Shown here: one piece after another, positions 13,301 to 26,672 of the stretch
How positions within the stretch are numbered: the stretch's first letter is position 1
Layout of the letters: each line of letters starts with the position of its first letter
From: Cruorifilaria tuberocauda
Taxonomy: Eukaryota; Nematoda; Chromadorea; Rhabditida; Onchocercidae
DNA length: 64,000 nucleotides
Assembly (NCBI GenBank): GCA_013365365.1
Contig: JABVXU010000025.1
Coordinates: 124,001 to 188,000, forward strand
Reading direction: 5' to 3'
Notes under the pieces: generated by a model
The model's database searches: none
The model's input: the letters and a program-made list of their open reading frames with translations, nothing else
What the model was told of the DNA's origin: nothing
Translations under genes and position numbers: made by a program

Positions 13301-16300
13301 ACCGGATAATATTCCGTCCAAACTGCAATCTATTCAAGCCACGTTTGTGCAAGTCCAAATCAAATTAAATCCAGCAAAAGATCTAAGATCTACTACGAAC
13401 TATCTGCACAATTATTAGTATCACACCTGTATTAATGATACTTCAATTCTGGAAATGATTTGTCGCATTAAATCTTTCTGTTAAATCATTCTATATCTCC
13501 AAAGACCGACCTTATTCTCGGAATAAAGGAGTAAGGGAGACAGAGAGAGAGGAAGAGAGAGGAAGGATTACCTGTGGTTGAGATCATAGCATTTGCTTCT
13601 TGCAAGGGTGAATTTTTTGGTAGTAATTTTTCGACATCCAAGCGTGTTTCAATATTCATTGCACCAATGACACCAAAAAACCAATAGATCAGAATACCAA
13701 TGAAAGCCAACACACCGAATAGTTTTGATTGTATCAGACGACAGTAACACTTCAATATAGAATTTAATCCAATGATGACCTGAAGAATATAAGATGAATA
13801 TCATATGAGAAAAGTATCCACACATATTCATCAGTTTAAATGTTCACAGATACTTTAGATCTTCGACAGAGAAATAAATTAAAACAACTTTTGAAAGTTG
13901 TTACGCTATTCGCTGAGTAAGCTCGAAGGACGTCCCCGATCTCGACGAATTCGGTAATCATCAACTTAGTTTATTTAGAATCTTTTCTTCTAGGAGCTCT
14001 TCGAGCGGACTGAATTTTGTTAAATATTGCTCTTGAAACTGAGAGAAAAATAGAACCGTGGGGAAACCAACGGCCTTTTTCCTCGTCCGTTCCATGACAT
14101 TTGCCAGATAAAGTAATGGACATAGCAAAACCAACGTGAAGATGTACGCAAATGCAAGTGCTATTGCCGTTTCAAGACAAAACAGTGCTATTTCTGCAAC
14201 AAAAAATAACTTCCATAAAACTGTCAAGTTTTATAGAAAGTATTTCAAATAAGGCATTACGGTAAGTTACTCGAAATTGCTCATCAAAGTATAGAAGACA
14301 TTCGCTCGTCAGAACTCTTCTCTTTCATGCTAACTGTATCACCATGTGAACAAAGTTGGAGTAGAAGCTAACTGGCCTGGTGTCGGAGTTAATGCGCCGA
14401 TACCAAAGGTAATCACATTTGTAAGTGTGGAAATCGTGACTGAAGGTCCAGCTTCTTCCAACACAAAACCAAGCCTTTGAGGTACAGAACATTCACTTGT
14501 TGACCGTAACCATGAATGGATTACTAGGAATGCCCCGTTAACGCCTAAAATAAAACAGATCAATGATACTGCAGCATAAACAGAAAACTATCATTGCTTC
14601 ACCAGGTTACATACCACAAGATAGTATTGGCATCATGATGAATGCACGATCTAACAATAAGACAGGCTATTTTAAGGCGGTTAGAAACCTTAAATAAACG
14701 AGCAACCTGAAATCATCCGTGTAATCTGATAAAAATTTTGTATACCGCTAGATTGGAACAAAAGGTTGACAGTCGCAATTAATGGGTCAAGACAAACTGA
14801 TTTCTTGCAAGATGAAAGGAAATGATAATCATGAAGTGTGAAATTTCCGGGTAAAGCGCTTCTCACTTCGATTTAAACATATTTTTAAATTATATTATTC
14901 CACTAGAAAGTCTTAAAACTTGATGAAATAGTATAGTACTTATAGTACTTACAGCTCATCGGTTTTTGATGTTTTCCATGAAAAATAATCTTAATAGGAG
15001 TTATTGTCAGAATAAAGAATAATTTCCTCGTCACTTACCAATTCCCATCACTAGGAAAGGCATGATAAGCATAATTGTGTTCGTTCGAAGTCGAGCTAAT
15101 GAAAATAACCCAAAGGTAACAGTAATTGCCAGGATGGGACATGCGATAACACCAAACGCAACGATTAGCTTGGCTAGATGCATAACGCCAAGTAATAAGG
15201 CACTACCAAGCACTGAGATGGCAACCACCAAAAACATAGCTAAGAAACCTGAAATGAAGCTGATTCCAACAACTTATCATCTATAAGTGCTACTGAACAC
15301 AGAAAACCACCTTCCACCTTCACTATCATCACCGACAAATGAGAATGGAACTAAACTAATTTACGGTTTAGGTTGTTAACATTTGTGATTTCATATCTCC
15401 CTGATAAATTTTCTGTTTTTAAAAATAAAAGGAAGTGTTTCCATTTTTCCCCGAGAATTTTCCTGCTTTCACCATAATTATATTCCTCAAGTTATTAATA
15501 TTAAAATAATTTTATGTCAAACCGTTAAATCTCTTCTTTCGTATCAGAAACGAATTATTTTCTGGTAGATAAGTAAGTGATATGTTAGTGTTACTCGAGA
15601 AATTATCAATACCGATATTTATTCGACATCAAGACCGAATACGGGATGGAAGTAATCGGGATCAAGAGAGGAAAACAACTTACTAAGTTCATTTCAACAT
15701 ACTCGTAATTAGCTATCAGCTGCAGAGAGAAGGGGTAAATGGTAGAGAGAAAAGAAAAATATTGAAAACAGCAAGCAATAGAAGCCTGTTAATAAAAGAG
15801 AAAAGCTAAGTGTAAAGATTTTGCAATTAAAAAAAGATTTTCTAATTAGTGGACGTAGAGCAGGAGAAGAGAGGAAAACAGAACTGATAGGATGGCGCAT
15901 ATCATGCTGATAAGTCGGATCGGATATGCAGAAGTGTCTCGAGCTGCCTACAAGGAAATTTGATATGAGTGCCTGTCTTCATTCTACTGATAACTTAATA
16001 TTCCGTCTGGTTTCGAAAAGATTCATCACGTGAAATCAAGGGTTCAATTTGCTATTAATCAACTTATCGACAGGTAAAACTTTCTCAGAAATCTATCAGT
16101 AAATTTTTTCTTCTTTCTCGCTTCCATTCCCTTTGAAACTAAACGTTATCCGCTCACATTCGCTTTGTCAAAAATTTCGAATATTTTGTCATTTCGAGAA
16201 TATTCTTCTCCTTTTTAGTGATGATAACTGAAAACATGGATGCAAAACAAAGATAAGTTTCATTTAATGATAGGGGAGAAAGAAGCATAGCAGCGGAATT

Positions 16301-19300
16301 ACTAATATATATTTATGTACTTAGTTAGGCTGCAAAAGGCAAGCAATTACAATTAGTTCTCCATCCATCTATTACTGACTTATTCTTGTCTTTATCATAT
16401 GTACATACGGATCGATGTCATCAAAAGTTTTTTGTTGTTTACTTAAAATTCTTGCTTGTCACATCCTTTTTTGGCAGTATACTATGGTCAGAAAAGGAGA
16501 AAATAAGGACATTAAAAGTTCCAATGATCTCTGTAAAAAGATGACGAATTCTTGGCATTATTTTGAAAGTTTAGAAATACCGTTATAAGATCGGTAACTA
16601 CCAGAAAAGGAGGAAATTTCGTTTGGTTCAAAAGTTGAATGACCAATTGATATACAATTGTGCCAGCAGAAGTGATGCTTCATTTATTGTACAACGAATT
16701 GTCATTATTGTTCCACTAGTTGAATTTAAATTCATAAATCAAGACAATCTTAATTTATTTAGAATTTCTAAATTCCTAGTGCAGTTTGCAACAGAATATC
16801 AAACGAAATTCTAAAGTGCGATAGAGAAGAGCAGAAATACGTTGTTACATTCTTTGTACGGAGATCTAGTGATATAACTTTGAGAAATATTGAACATGAT
16901 CCCTTAAACATGCACAATAATTAAATCCGATTATCTTAGATATCACACCTGTCACCTTTTCTCGCACCATAAGTACAACCAAAAAAATTGAAAAGAGAAG
17001 GAGAAAGAAAGGAAGAGAAAAAATAAACCAGCAATGAAATAGGGCGCCATTCGTTGTGAATCTTTGATTAGTTCCTGGTTGACTACTTCTGACCCAAGTA
17101 CCTATAATTTTGTGTTTTGAAGGAGAGGTATGAGAATCATGACTTTCATCCGGTCAAAAACAGCAATTCCGGCTATCAGAGTGTGATTTTAATTTCTAAT
17201 CAAAACAGCGAAATTCAATTCTTATTTGCTCTGCTCAATGTGATTGTTACTCAGTATCCATAATTAATTTTTAATTTGAAAACGCTTAAAATTCCACTCA
17301 TTTCCTTTTAAAATTGAACCGCATTAACTGGGATTAAACTGATGGAAAATTAGTCTAACCTCCAGAAGCGATCGGAGACAAACACCTCGGGAATATCAGA
17401 TATCTGCTTCTAATTCATGTAGTAAATGAATGAATGAGAGAAGCGTTCGGGACTTACCAGTATTTTTATCGGTTGATCAACGTAGCTTTGTGTAGCAAAT
17501 TCATATAGAGCTACTTCCCAGGCATTAAGCTTTGCTTCCACATTATTGCTAGTTACCTGTCCTTGAAAAACCATGAGAATTACCTGGAAGAAATTTGTTC
17601 CTCTTCTACTATTACATCTATAATTATGAATAATATTTCATATAATTAGTTCTTCATAAAATTCATAAAAACTTTCTATGTCACCTGGACATATTCAATG
17701 TTCGTGATCGTTTTCAAAATCGCTTCTTCGGAATCTGCCCTGATACTGCCCTCTCGGCTACTGCTGCTACTTTTGTGGCTATTTCCGCTGTCAGTATGCG
17801 ATCGTAAACGAACGCCGTAAAAATTACGTTCCAAATGTACGTCAAAGCCAGTAATTTTAGCGATTGGATAAGTAAGATTGGTCGCTTCACTTCGAACTTT
17901 ACCCATCTTCTCTTTCTTGTACTCCTCTAATAATGCACTCTGAAGAAAATAGATCTCATATTGCGTACTGTTCTATCGCCTAGCTGGCTTACCTTACATC
18001 TCAAGTGGAAATTACAACCGGAATCTAAGCATGCATTTTGCAAGCGTACGAGAATGTGCAAATGTATAAAGGAAAATTTTTTAAATCCCGTAAGAATTCT
18101 GAAGAAGCTCAATGTTGTACATTCTAGTCTTTCAAGCTATCTAATAGTCAGACTAATACAGAATTCATTCATGATTTGTAGACGGAACATACGTACGTGA
18201 AAGTATTCGATGACAATATTTGCATTACATGAAAACCCGCATATTTCCCTGTAGATGAATCGTTCACCGGTAGAAGGCACCTCAACAGTGAAATTATCGA
18301 TAAAATATCGATGTAATCGAACTGCTTCTTCCAAGTACTTCAGTCGGTGCATAGAACCGCCATCACGGGCTTGTAGCATTAATGTTGTTAGCGTTGGGTC
18401 GCCTGACGCACAAGGAGACAATTAAGTCAAGAACGAATTTGCAGTTGTTTGTCTATCAGTAGATAGAATTACCATAATCACATTCCGGAATCCTGTCATA
18501 AGCTGCATTTCAAGCTCGGAATATTACATTAACTAAGACTCAAAGATTACACAGCCAGCTTTATTACGTACGAACGAGCAATCTCAGAATTTGAACTTTC
18601 AAACGGAAAAGAGAAGGCTTGGAAAGTCTTTTTAAGTTCCCAGCATCATAAAACTTTATAAACAATCACAACAATAATCTCCAACGACGTCTTGTGAAAA
18701 AATAATTTTAGAGACACCATCGGTTCTGAAATTTAAGCTTTGACAATTTGATGTTTAATAATCTCAAAATCGATTTGAATCTATTAAATATTGACTAAAC
18801 AAAATCTTATGCAAACTTGACTTCAAAAATTTGAACAAGGAAGAAACCAACCATATGAATCAGTGAATTCTCGAAGCAAATTTGCTTCTTGTCTTGATGG
18901 TGATGTCGTTGGTGTGTAACCGTCACGAACTCGATCTTCCAATTTAAGATAATAAATTCCGAATGACATAACTGACATAATGATAGCAGCAATGACATAC
19001 GCAAATGGATATGAACCAATACTAAAACCGATCAAGCGAAAAATCCTCCGTAAAGTTATCTGTTGACAAAACGCTAATAATTTGGATGCTTTTGCTCCTG
19101 AAATTATAACCTAATTAAAAACAGGAATTGTGGAGTAAATTTTGTCCATTATTCCTTATTCAGAAGTGTTTTCAAAAGTGTCACCTTTGAAATTGCTTAA
19201 CTTCTTGCTGACTGCTATGACTAACTGATTTCCCACAAATTCTCAAATTTAATTTCAGCTCTACGGCATGCTGTTCACCCTGCACAGTCTCAAATCAAAG

Positions 19301-19771
19301 TACCTTATTTAAAAAAAAACTGACTAATTTTTCAAAGTCTTCTTAAAGTGTTTCTTTTTTGAGATGTAATATTTCTAACAACCCAGTTTGAAATCTCAAA
19401 ATCTTTCAAGTGCTGTAAGTTAAAGCCAACACTAATACTGATTTGCAGGAAAAACAAAAGGAAGAGTCGGGAGACACTCATTAACCGATTTAAAGAAAAG
19501 TAAAAGCAGAAGTCGGTAATTTTACGACAAAGAAGACTAGTGATATGATATAAGGAAAAAGTGAGCTCTGTCGTCATGATTCTCGCGAGACCTTTCAAGG
19601 TTAAGTAAGCAACAACTAACGATTATTTGTGGTGGCTGAATTGATGCTAAGTGGTAGCTCTTCCTGCATTTCAGAACATTCATTATCATTATTGTTTTCA
19701 GCCAGATCAACCTTGAAGTTGGAACGTAGCTGTTGGCTGGCAGACGTTATTTTTGTAATTAACGTTGACAT
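10400..19771 (-). CDS. Patched-related (PTR) sterol-sensing-domain membrane protein
   Basis: RND-type 12-helix protein of the nematode Patched-related family; relatives act in cuticle formation, molting and vesicle traffic, probably by moving lipids. Transcript-order exons: 19771-19621, 19097-18852, 18402-18197, 17939-17685, 17583-17458, 17101-17029, 15248-15039, 14544-14377, 14193 to about 13966, 13912-13854 (tentative), 13779-13572, 13473-13427 (tentative), 13329-13200, 13094-12887, 12566-12368, 12266-12161, 11589-11471, 11294-11136, 10744-10400; about 1,080 residues. Seen: family motifs RDGGSM with [20 protein letters not shown], the sterol-sensing domain, LTPTP followed by [54 protein letters not shown] and WPTLQGG. 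Phases agree at secure joins; the two tentative exons are chosen mainly on phase. Start: an ATG 30 nt after an acceptor-like TTTAG. The Gly/Asn-rich tail is cytosolic. Odd points: GVNG replaces the usual GVDD in TM4, and one intron appears to begin with GC. I cannot name the exact ptr orthologue. Confidence 0.88.
10541..10560 (-). repeat. CCA/CCACCA tract coding polyglycine in the PTR tail
   Basis: An (ACC)n-like run on the plus strand reads as consecutive GGT/GGC-type glycine codons on the coding strand ([13 protein letters not shown]). It lies in the cytosolic C-terminal tail, where sequence is not conserved in the family. Confidence 0.65.
13966..17101 (-). other. Sterol-sensing domain (TM2-TM6) of the PTR protein
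   Basis: Exons 17101-17029, 15248-15039, 14544-14377 and 14193-13966 encode five hydrophobic helices in sequence: [19 protein letters not shown], then [17 protein letters not shown], then [20 protein letters not shown], then the [19 protein letters not shown] helix, then a last one around [17 protein letters not shown]. This is the Patched/SSD arrangement. Patched and RND relatives carry acidic residues (GVDD) at the TM4 position where this protein has GVNG. Confidence 0.85.
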
Positions 19772-19801
19772 TGATGACGAGTTAACGGATAGTAGAAACT
19801 T

Positions 19802-19812
19802 CTAAAGCATTA
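19802..19812 (-). promoter_or_regulatory. Candidate trans-splice acceptor upstream of PTR start
   Basis: On the minus strand the sequence TGCTTTAG ends at 19802, about 30 nt before the chosen ATG at 19771-19769. The position fits a nematode spliced-leader acceptor. Use is inferred, not shown. Confidence 0.35.
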
Positions 19813-21173
19813 GGCCTCTAAAATTACACTTTTTCTTCCACGGAACAATCAGCGGCAATTGCACAAAAAGCGTATCGGCGCTTCACTAAAACAAACGTTG
19901 ATAGTAACATTGAACACATTGTATAAATGGTCTCGGAATCAAATTCAACTTTTCTTCCTTATCATTCAATTGCTTACATAAAGAACACATGAAAAACATA
20001 AGCTTCAACGTATGAGATGCTTTACGTTCTATATTTCTATAACATCGCGTAACTAAACGTGCAATAATTTTGCGATAAAACAAATGTCGCGGCTATCAGT
20101 AGCCTTAATAATAGTAACTTAGCCGCAATGAAAATATTTACTCATCTCGGCCACTTATATTCGTAAGCCTATTCGTGCAGCGCACATGTACACGTGTTTG
20201 TTTACGTGGAATGTTACTGCACATCAATATGTAAGAAGCGTTTTGACTGTATTCATTAAGGTGACCGACTGACCAGCCAACGCATACAATGATATGCAGA
20301 ATGATACGGTAAGTTACTGTTAATTAGTAAGATTGGCAGATGAGAATTAAATGGGCAGCTAAATAGGGGAAGCAAATATTTACTTGAGGATTGAATAGGA
20401 GACAGAAAAAAACAAAAAAGTATGATTAAAAAGGCAAATAAATGGTCAAAGTGAGTGAGTGGGTGAATATTTCGGTAAGCCATGGAGTCCATGGAGAGGT
20501 GAGTGAAGATACGATAAATATTAAGATATTCAATAAAAGGTGCAAACACTGTGTCCCAAATATCGTGCCCTCAGTAGATGGATATACGTCTTTTCACGTA
20601 TGTAAACGCAATGAGTAGTGCAATAAGTAAAGGCGAAAAATGAGTGAAGAGAGAGATATTTTTTCCATTACTGCTTAAATTGATTGCAAAACCGAGTTAG
20701 GTACCTTTTTCCAATTTTGGTTTCACAAAAATCTAATCACCAAATGATCATTTCTCTGGTCCCCTTTAAGGTCACAAGTTCAATTTTCAATGAAATAAAA
20801 ACGAACAACGTGCGTTAAGCAATCGTAAGCAAATAATCAAAGAGATTAATTCAAATCATGTGAATAAGATGATAGTAACATAAAACACAGGGACACGGAA
20901 GTTCACGTGAGGCAAGACTGTGACTACGTGAATTGGTCTTTCCCCTGAGCTCTTCCTCTCAATAGAACGGAGAGATCCCATTTCACTACAATAAACAATG
21001 AGTTTTCTTCTGTATACAGTATTGATTTAAAGGATTACAGACTGAGTGAATCATCCGAACAGGCTAAAACAAATTAGCCCGTCCGACAGATGTCTACCTA
21101 CAGTGCGCAGAACTCCGAAAGCGCTGTTACTGAAAATTGAAGAATACCGATATGATTTGCAGGTAGTTCAAGG

Positions 21174-21196
21174 TGAGTGTCGAGTCTCGACACTCA
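21174..21196. repeat. 23-nt near-perfect palindrome
   Basis: Two 11-nt arms (TGAGTGTCGAG and CTCGACACTCA) flank a single T and are exact reverse complements. This could be a dimeric protein-binding site; a 1-nt loop makes a stable RNA hairpin unlikely. It falls inside a 92-codon open frame (21046-21324) that I do not call a gene. Confidence 0.8.
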
Positions 21197-22561
21197 TATA
21201 TGGGTATTGTATTCACGGAAACTTGATACAAGAGATTGTGAGAAGAGGCATTGATGGGACGTCAACCGCGCAAGTTCACGGTCGTTCACACATTTTAATT
21301 CCAGAAGGAATTTTGGAACTTTAAAAATTGAAACTGGAAGAGAAGATGAAGTGAAGGCGAGAGAAACAGCTTTGATTTCAGGATGAAGGAGAGAGAATTA
21401 CTTCTCCGGGAAGCTCATTCTCAATCTATACTGATTTTTTCAAATTCCTTTCTCCTTCTTTTTCTCTTACTTCTTCTCTTTTACCAATTAATTATTGATA
21501 ATGTTGTTTACTTGGATAAGTAATTGAAATCTAAAAAATTTAGGAAAAATTCGTGTGAAAAGGAGGGAGGAGACGAATCAGAGAGAGAGAGAGAGAAAAG
21601 TAACAAGAAAAGAAACAAAGAAATACATCTGTCTGATCATTTATTCGGGTTTAATTAATCACAGCAGCCTGGTGTTTCCTGGCCTTATTAATGTTGAAGT
21701 CAATATTTTTTGGTTATACAATTACCTTACCTTTCCCTCTTAATTCATTGTCTACTTATTAAAGATTACTTCAATACTTATATTTGTTGACGTCCTTTGA
21801 ATCGCATAAAATAATCGATTTAAATCACAAATTTAGCAAAGCAATCAATTGGACTTGTAAAAATAAGGGACAGAGAAATAGCAAGGACGGAATGTTGCAT
21901 GAAGACAGGGTGGAATGATCATTTCCTTATACAGGTAAATGGTCGAGACGGAATGAGTGCACGTGATTCAGAAAGTGAAACACAATGAGGTGAAGGAACA
22001 TCCACATTTTGGAAGATAACTTCAAAAAGTGTTTCTTCTTGTTTCTCGCAATCCATTCATTCTCTAATAATTCGGTTTTCAAGTTTTCAATTTTACTTCG
22101 ATGTTTCTGAAATATCACGCCAACAATAATATTTGCTTCTTGAGAATGAAATAACGAACCTTTGTTGGCCTGAAGGCAAGCCAAAGTAGCGCTACTTCCT
22201 GTTACCTTTCTTAATTTTTTGATTAGTGAGCCAAGAATCAGTAAGGAACCATTCGTCAAATTAAAAAACATCCCAAAAGTTATCGAAAAGATTCATTGAT
22301 TCATTCAATGAAATCAAATGAGATGATCGATAAAATGCATTCTAAACAATTCATTCATACACAAAGTTTCAATTTCTATTCGGTAGAAATGAAGGATGAG
22401 AGAAAAGCAAAAAAGGAAAAAGGTGAATGTGAATCGATCAGACAACCGGATCGTTTACTGTTTACTTTAACAGAAAAAGTAGATAAAAGCAAGCAAAGTA
22501 AACAAAAGAAGTTAACTTCTCCTTTACTTTCCGTTCATCTTATTTTAATGATATCTTTTAG

Positions 22562-22610
22562 AGGAAGAAGTTCGGAGAACTTTGTCACCCGGAAACAAAG
22601 CATCACATCG
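22562..22610 (+). other. Exon-like block with consensus splice sites, no known gene
   Basis: A T-rich acceptor (TGATATCTTTTAG) ends at 22561 and a perfect donor GTAAGT begins at 22611, bounding 49 nt; a second GTAAGTAACGA copy follows at 22626. All three frames are open, which means little at this length. It could be a noncoding first exon of the myosin gene about 10 kb downstream, part of a noncoding RNA, or chance. Confidence 0.2.
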
Positions 22611-25600
22611 GTAAGTAACGATGCGGTAAGTAACGAGTGCAAGACGAAGAATGAACAAACAAAAACAAATTTCACCTCTTTCATCCCATCACGCTCCCAA
22701 TTCTTCCAGTCCCTACGTCTTGAAATTGCGTATTACAATCGATGAATTGGTAATATTACCAACAGATCAAGCCAGCTGGACAAAAATGTGCTGAACTTAT
22801 CCAGAAGACCGGAATATTCAAAATACATCAGCAGTCTTAATACTGAACTTTGGGATTTGTTTATAGAAATAAGGTTTTTCGATAGTAAAAAGTAAAATTG
22901 AAATTCGTAACGTAAAAAAAGATCCGCTAAAATTTGAGAGAAAAATAATAAATGTTTGCAATTAGACGGCAGTCGCACTTGAAGTGATAATAATATTCGA
23001 ACGTGCAACTAAATATTCTAGTATTAAAACAAATGATTCATTCATTTATTTCGAAATTTTTCAGTTAATTAGTTGAAGGCTGGCAAATTACGCCACTTAG
23101 TTAATCAGTTTAATGAAAAGTAAGGGGAAATACAGTTGGAAGTTTGCAGAGCTTCCCTTGCTAATCGATAATATTATGATATCTTCACAGGTCATGTCTT
23201 CAGGAATGCTTCCGAGAGCGCTCAACGAATGAAACGAATGAAAAGGGACACCATATCTTTTATTTCTTACTTCTAGTTATACTTTGCAGCCGAAACTCTC
23301 CGTCAGAGAAAAAGGAAAGTTGAAATTAATGGCTAAAGAAAGCAGTAGCACGTGTCTCTCACTGATATGGTGATGTTATCACAGTGGAAACATGCAACTG
23401 ACTACTTCAAGGTGAAAGAAGGAATGATAGTAGTAGTATAGGAAGAACCCCTGGAATTAAAGGGAAGAAGAACCGGTATTGGTTACTGATGTCACAGATT
23501 TAAAAAAGTTAAAAAACATCATCCGAATCGATAGAGGCAATAGAGAATATTTAGTAATAAACAAGTGGAAGAAATATACCTCCAATTATGTCTCATTGGT
23601 CTGCATTACTCACATTCCTGATAACAGTTACTCTAAAATTTTATTTTCGGGTTATCACCACCTTAAGAGTACTACTTCCACCTCACCGTTACCTGTAGTG
23701 AACACACATCCGGTATCTCCATTTTCCTGAAGTTATTTTTAATGACCTTCTGATCATATCACGAGAAATCTATATTGCCACCTTGAGGTTGATATCAGTA
23801 AAATCACAGATCCATTCTCCTTTACAGCCATTTTATCGGATGGTGTCAAGTGTAGAACGACCGGAAGTGGGAATGCATTTAATTCTATGAAATAAGCGAA
23901 GTAAAAGGCAGGGAAAGCAATTTAATCAAACTCTAAAGAATTACTACATTGGCGCACTTGGAATGCGATAAGAACGCGAATGTCTATGAGACATATTCCT
24001 ATTGGAAAGCCAAAATAACAATGACAAGCCAGAAGCGCAAAGAGTAGGTGTGCAATGAACGATTGCAATTCACAGCAATAGCAAAAGGGAATGAACTTGC
24101 GAAAATTTCGCAGACGCTAACTGGAAGTCTTAAGTGAATCGAATTTAAGCTTAGAACTCATTGTTAGTTCATTCTCATTCCCAAAGACGCTTAATGATTT
24201 GTAAATTAGTTTGATGGATCACGCCATAATGGGCCTTCCAAAAAAACTTTGCTCAATGCATGGGAAATTTAAAAGATAGAGAAACATAACCTTCGATTTT
24301 AAATGATAAAATGAACGAAAGAGAGCGACGTTAAAAAATTTAGATGAGTAAAACGATTCCGAAGTTAGCGATACAAGCGTAGCTAAGCAATGACCGAATT
24401 CGTTTACAAATGTGTCAAGTTCCAAATAGATCAACAACCTTTGAAACGGAAAAACCTCAGGAACAAATCACCCAAACCTGTACCGAACATTGGAGAAGAT
24501 GAAACATCGAGGAGGAGTGGGAGGGGAAGAATTTACGTACGTCATCTGGGTTTTGACGAGTGCCGTTCAGTTTATGGAAATATAATTTGCGAAAGATTCC
24601 GAGTAATTTTTCCAATTTTTATGATTTAGAAATTTAAAAATTCTTTCTATTGAATAAATTATAATTTTGGAGAAGAGAGAAAAAAGTTCTTTATCGATTT
24701 GCTTTACTTTTAATACAATTAAAAAATTCCACTGAACTCAATAATGCTGTTCAGAATTTTGCACTTTAAGCAAGTTATAAAAGTTAAGAAAAATGATAAT
24801 CGATTGAGCTCGTAAAATAGCAGGAAAATAAAAAATTTTTTACTTTTACAAATTTCACAGTGGAAACTGGGAGAAAATGTGATGAGTCATGAGATTTTTT
24901 GCTAAGAAGCAAACTGAGGAAACAAACAGAAAATACGTGACCAATGAAACTGATTCCCGCGATCACCAGGTACATACATATGGACTACTAGTAATACGTC
25001 GAGCAAAATCTATTTAATCAAAATTATAGTTAGCTTTAAATGACCATGTTTCGACAGTCACAGACATTCCAGTTTCTTCGGAAATCGGTGCACGACAATA
25101 TGTGCTTCATGATCAGGAAAAATGATGATCGAGAGTATGAAGGATTTCCTAATGACGACATAAGACGATGACGATTTTTATTAAAACAATTTTTTTACAA
25201 AACTCAATTTTAAAACAGTAAATTGATAAATAACAATAATGTTAGTTCAAATCTGCACAGAAACAGAAAACAACAACACAGATTCTCCTTCGCTCTGAAT
25301 AAATCAGATTTCAGCTTTATTGAATGCTGGATTTAATATAGAATTAAACGTGCAATAACGAATGCCATGTCACTTAGGATGCTAACCTCAAGCATACTGC
25401 TAACGTTACTCTCTTGGCTACTTACTACAGATGTGCTTCAGTAATCAAAATTAAACCTCTAAGTGGTGAAATGTTGTAAGGATATTGCGAATTAAATAGT
25501 TTCATTTTGTTTATCGATCAGTCTCTTCGGTCAATCAGATCGTCTTAAAACTTCGCAACATTCTAGTTTTCTTCGCTTCATCTCCTGGAAAGACAAAGAA

Positions 25601-26638
25601 GTTATGGTAAGAAATAACTGTTTAAGAATGTTGAACTCAGCATACTCGATAATGCTGTGTAGTTGTGCACCATCACCAACAATACCTGCTGCTTGTCTCA
25701 TTTGTACCGGATATCTCGGGTTGCTCTATCTCATGAAGTTGTAATATTAAACTCTACAGTTATAATCGCTGTTCAAAAAGTTAAAAAGATAATCCAAATG
25801 ATGGGAAAACATAGGTCGAGAAAATTAAATTCTTTTTTAATTTCTCTTACGGATTATTTGTGAGGAGAATGCATTGATGGCTAACGCTATACTACGATCG
25901 TGCCGGTAATCGGATGAGTAGATGATGGATAAGTAGAGGATGGACAGATGGATGAGAGAGAGTTGTAAACTGTTGAAAGAAAGGGAGTTTCAATCTTCTG
26001 GTTTTCCTTTACTATTCATATAAAACAGTCATGACACACCTCCAGTACCACCCACACACGTACACGTACACACACGTCGACAAGATTCCATGAAATCTTC
26101 TTCTGAAACTGCTCTATCTGTCCAGTTGGTGGATGAGGTTGAAAGTAAATGAAATGGAAAGTGAAGTGAAGTGACGAAGACAAGCAGTGGATCAATGCTT
26201 AGCAACATGGAAAATGTTTGACGACTGCGCAGACTTATGGATCAAAATTATGCTTTAAATTGGAGGAGAGAGATATCGGAGATCGGAGATTTAGCTAGTT
26301 GATCTGCTTCCCTTCTAATATCGATAAACTGATAAGTGATGGACCGCTTCCGAGTCACTTGGGGAAGTTTTGTCATAGCGTGCTAAGATGGAATTTCTGA
26401 TAAACCTCGGTTTTCTCTTTCCATGATACCGGATTTCTGTCTTACAGAAGTCTTCTCATGAATCAATTAACCAATATTAGCATTTGTCGGTGACAAGTTG
26501 CTATAATTAAACCATCGTTGCTTACATGAGTGAGGGAAAATTCGAAGAGCGTAAGCATAGGTTGACAAATTAAAACGAATTCATTTATTGTTTCATTCGA
26601 ACTCGATATTCGTAGATAAGTTCACTGAAGTGCCGGAG

Positions 26639-26672
26639 AGAGTGAGAGAGAGAGAGGGAGTGAGAGAGAGAG
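26639..26672. repeat. GA-rich simple repeat
   Basis: A run of AG dinucleotides interrupted by GGG/GTG triplets. Similar GA tracts occur at about 21580-21598 and in a PTR intron near 13530-13565. Confidence 0.8.

Noticed and set aside
21046..21324. 92-codon plus-strand open frame with balanced composition
   Set aside because: No known domain, no paired splice sites, and it contains the 23-nt palindrome; without transcript evidence it is not supported as a gene.
22296..22745. 149-codon plus-strand open frame in the intergenic desert
   Set aside because: Lys/Ser-rich, no recognisable domain, no conserved start context; several other frames nearby are equally open by chance.
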